From positions 1 to 15,654 of the forward strand of contig CABUSR010000038.1 in assembly GCA_902494245.1 (NCBI GenBank): a stretch of DNA of 15,654 nucleotides, given 5' to 3'. The notes under the pieces were generated by a model that searched no databases, was not told the origin of the DNA, and was given only the letters and a program-made list of their open reading frames with translations. The position numbers were made by a program, and so were the translations under genes. Numbering within the stretch: position 1 is the first letter of the stretch; each line of letters begins with the position of its first letter. Source of the stretch: an uncultured Collinsella sp. Its GTDB lineage: Bacteria; Actinomycetota; Coriobacteriia; Coriobacteriales; Coriobacteriaceae. Shown piece after piece: positions 14,069-15,654 of the stretch.

Positions 14069-14087
14069 GGTGGGCCATGTGTCCCAT
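14069..14087. repeat. Exact 19-bp intergenic repeat, copy 2
   Basis: Identical to copy 1 and in the same orientation, 209 bp away. The flanks differ completely, so only the 19-base core is conserved. It lies upstream of the fchA promoter. Confidence 0.7.
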
Positions 14088-14142
14088 GCTTGCGTTGTCG
14101 ACGCCTATCGCGTGCCATAGAAATCCGCGATGGCCAGATGCG

Positions 14143-14171
14143 CTGACGCTCGCGTACTTATGGGCTAGACT
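14143..14171 (+). promoter_or_regulatory. Probable promoter of fchA-folD
   Basis: CTGACG (14143-14148) and TAGACT (14166-14171) are separated by 17 bases, each matching consensus at four of six positions. Transcription would begin near 14178, giving a leader of about 73 bases that includes a GC-rich inverted repeat (GGTCGGCCGGCGTCGGCC region). Confidence 0.45.
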
Positions 14172-14250
14172 TAGCACCATTACGTGATCGATGCGGTCGG
14201 CCGGCGTCGGCCGCCCGACCGATATATATGACTTGAAGGTGCGTGTGCGT

Positions 14251-14883
14251 ATGAGCCAAGAGATGATGGATAAAACCTGTCGCGGTTTTGCCGAGGCGCT
14301 GGCCGCGCGCGAGCCGGTTCCCGGTGGTGGCAGCGCGAGCGCTTTTGTGGGCGCGCTGGGCGCCTCGCTGTGCGGAATGGTTGCCCGCTACGGTGCGACC
14401 AATCCCGCGCTTGCTGATCGTGCGGATGACCTGACGCGTGCGTTTGCCCAGGCTGATGAGCTGTCCCAGGAGCTTGTCGAGTTGGTTGCCGAGGACGTTC
14501 GTGCCTACGGGCAGGTGTCCACGGCGTACGGTATTCCGCGTGACGATCCGGCTCGAGCAACCGCGATTCAGGATGCGCTGCATGTGGCCGCTCTGCCGCC
14601 GTATCGCATTATGGATGCCTGCGGGCGTGCGCTGGCGCTGCTCGAGGACATGGCCGACAAGGGTTCGCGTCAGCTGCTGTCCGATGTGGCGTGCGGCGCC
14701 GTGTTCTGCCGTGCCGCTATGCAGGGCGCGAGCTTGACGCTCTTTGCGAACACCACGTCTATGAAAGATCGCGCTCGTGCTGAGGAGCTCGAGACGGCGT
14801 GTGATGAGTTGCTCGACACATGGTTGCCGCGCGCCGATGCGCTGGCGCGCCGCGCCTCCGACGCTGCGAGGAAGAGAGGATAG
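14251..14883 (+). CDS. fchA: Methenyl-tetrahydrofolate cyclohydrolase (cyclodeaminase family)
   Basis: 210 residues, the normal size for stand-alone FchA, of the formiminotransferase-cyclodeaminase fold. It interconverts 10-formyl-THF and 5,10-methenyl-THF in the cytoplasm. Visible signatures are PVPGGGSASA (22-31), the acidic segment DVRAYGQVSTAY, and NTTSMKD near the C-terminus. A glutamate formimino-THF cyclodeaminase role is possible by family, but the fusion to folD transcription argues for one-carbon flow. ATG 14251 is chosen because GAAGGTG lies about ten bases upstream and the family begins here; ATG 14191 is in frame but adds unrelated sequence. folD follows after two bases. Confidence 0.93.
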   Translation: MSQEMMDKTCRGFAEALAAREPVPGGGSASAFVGALGASLCGMVARYGATNPALADRADDLTRAFAQADELSQELVELVAEDVRAYGQVSTAYGIPRDDPARATAIQDALHVAALPPYRIMDACGRALALLEDMADKGSRQLLSDVACGAVFCRAAMQGASLTLFANTTSMKDRARAEELETACDELLDTWLPRADALARRASDAARKRG

Positions 14884-14885
14884 CC

Positions 14886-15654
14886 ATGGCTGAACTGCTG
14901 AAGGGTGCTCCCGTTGCTCGCGCTTTGACCGAGGAGCTCGTTGCTCGCTGCGTTGCTTTGCGCGAACGCGGCGTTGTGCCGACGCTGGCCATTGTTCGTG
15001 TGGGCGAGCGCGAGGACGACCTGTCCTATGAGCGTGGCGCTCTTAAACGCTGCGAAAAGGTTGGCATCGAGGCTCGTCGCGTTTTGCTTCCTGCCGACGT
15101 CTCGCAGGACGAGCTGCTGGCGGCTATCGAGGGCATTAATGCCGACTTGGCTGTTCATGGCTGTCTGATGTTCCGCCCGCTGCCCGCCGGCCTTGACGAG
15201 AACGCCGTCGCCGCAGCGCTCGATCCCGCCAAGGACGTTGACTCCATGACGCCGGCTTCGCTGCTCACCACGCTTTCGGGACGCGGCGAGGGTTTTGCCC
15301 CCTGCACAGCCGAAGCCGTGCTTGCTTTGCTGGATCATTACGGTGTTGAGCTGGATGGGGCCAAGGTCGCGGTCGTTGGTCGGTCGCTGGTGATTGGCCG
15401 TCCCGTTGCCGCCATGCTTACGGCTCTCAATGCCACGGTGACGACGTGCCATACGCATACGCGCGACCTTGCTGCCGAGTGCCGTGCGGCTGACATTGTG
15501 GTTGCCGCCGTTGGACGCGCGCGTACGATTGGCGCGGATGCCGTTCGCGAGGGCCAGACGATCATCGATGTTGGCATTAACTGGGATGAGGACGCTGGCA
15601 AGCTGGTGGGTGACGTCGATTTTGATGCTGCGGAGCCGGTCGTTAACGCCATCA
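14886..15654 (+). CDS. folD: Methylene-THF dehydrogenase FolD, cut off at the window end
   Basis: 256 residues are visible and the frame is still open at the window edge. FolD normally does two steps: NAD(P)-dependent oxidation of methylene-THF and hydrolysis of methenyl-THF. The fold is plain: PTLAIVRVG, CEKVGI, RPLPAGLD, KDVD, PCTAEAVLALL, the nucleotide-binding GRSLVIGRPV (165-174), and IIDVGIN. By gap-free alignment to E. coli FolD as I remember it, Tyr50 is kept (Tyr48 here) but Lys54 is Ala52 and Gln98 is Phe96; these are the cyclohydrolase residues. It is therefore probably a dehydrogenase only, matched by FchA upstream. AGAGGA lies five bases before the ATG. Confidence 0.93.
   Translation, partial: MAELLKGAPVARALTEELVARCVALRERGVVPTLAIVRVGEREDDLSYERGALKRCEKVGIEARRVLLPADVSQDELLAAIEGINADLAVHGCLMFRPLPAGLDENAVAAALDPAKDVDSMTPASLLTTLSGRGEGFAPCTAEAVLALLDHYGVELDGAKVAVVGRSLVIGRPVAAMLTALNATVTTCHTHTRDLAAECRAADIVVAAVGRARTIGADAVREGQTIIDVGINWDEDAGKLVGDVDFDAAEPVVNAI

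Larger units (their letters stand above)
13788..14142. other. Intergenic stretch with repeats and an orphan terminator
   Basis: No convincing gene on either strand. It holds the two exact 19-bp motif copies and the minus-strand terminator at 13925-13959, each listed separately. A minus-strand frame of 66 codons (14180-13980) covers the second copy but has no binding site. A TTGTCG / TAGAAA pair with 17-base spacing (14095-14123 region) is a second, weaker promoter candidate for fchA. Confidence 0.5.

Noticed and set aside
13980..14180. Minus-strand 66-codon frame above the orphan terminator
   Set aside because: No binding site and no recognisable protein character; its MGHMAH segment comes only from the repeated 19-bp motif.

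Overview
The window looks like chromosomal DNA from a high-GC member of the Coriobacteriia, most likely a Collinsella-type gut actinobacterium. The grounds are strong G/C bias at third codon positions, TTG and possibly CTG starts, extended -10 promoters, an LAxTG-type sortase signal, and the ruvC-ruvA-ruvB and fhs / fchA-folD gene sets. The genus is inferred from style and gene content; no search was run.

Layout: (1) 2-604 is the 3' part of an unrecognised gene, followed by a gene-poor stretch with a 98-bp element that has perfect 15-bp inverted ends. (2) 847-3055 is a tightly overlapping ruvC-ruvA-ruvB operon for Holliday-junction branch migration and resolution. (3) 3200-4867 is fhs (formate-tetrahydrofolate ligase), with its own promoter and terminator. 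(4) 5048-6031 encodes a single-pass membrane protein with repeats. It converges on a Mn-type cation-diffusion-facilitator exporter (6044-7225, minus), which is divergent from a double zinc-ribbon protein (7444-8781). (5) 8782-10033 is a gene-poor accessory patch. It holds two inverted copies of a structured, RNA-like element (8920-8997 plus, 9168-9210 minus), a + strand terminator, a possible 30-codon gene, and a small helix-turn-helix gene that seems to start with CTG. (6) 10034-10303 encodes a small PH-like protein. (7) 10399-12888 (minus) is a Tat-exported, probably sortase-anchored PI-PLC-like surface protein split by one in-frame TAG. (8) 13194-13787 (minus) is a lipoprotein with its own terminator. 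(9) 14251 to the end is fchA-folD; folD runs off the window.

Fhs, FchA and FolD together would interconvert formate and 5,10-methylene-tetrahydrofolate. FolD here has Ala and Phe where bifunctional FolD proteins carry the cyclohydrolase Lys and Gln. This suggests FolD is only a dehydrogenase and FchA supplies the cyclohydrolase step.

The least explained part is 8.9-9.2 kb: two homologous hairpin elements point at each other, one ending in a terminator and the other leading into a short amphipathic peptide gene. Also notable are a 19-bp motif repeated exactly twice (plus one diverged copy) in intergenic DNA, and an orphan minus-strand terminator that may mark a deleted gene.
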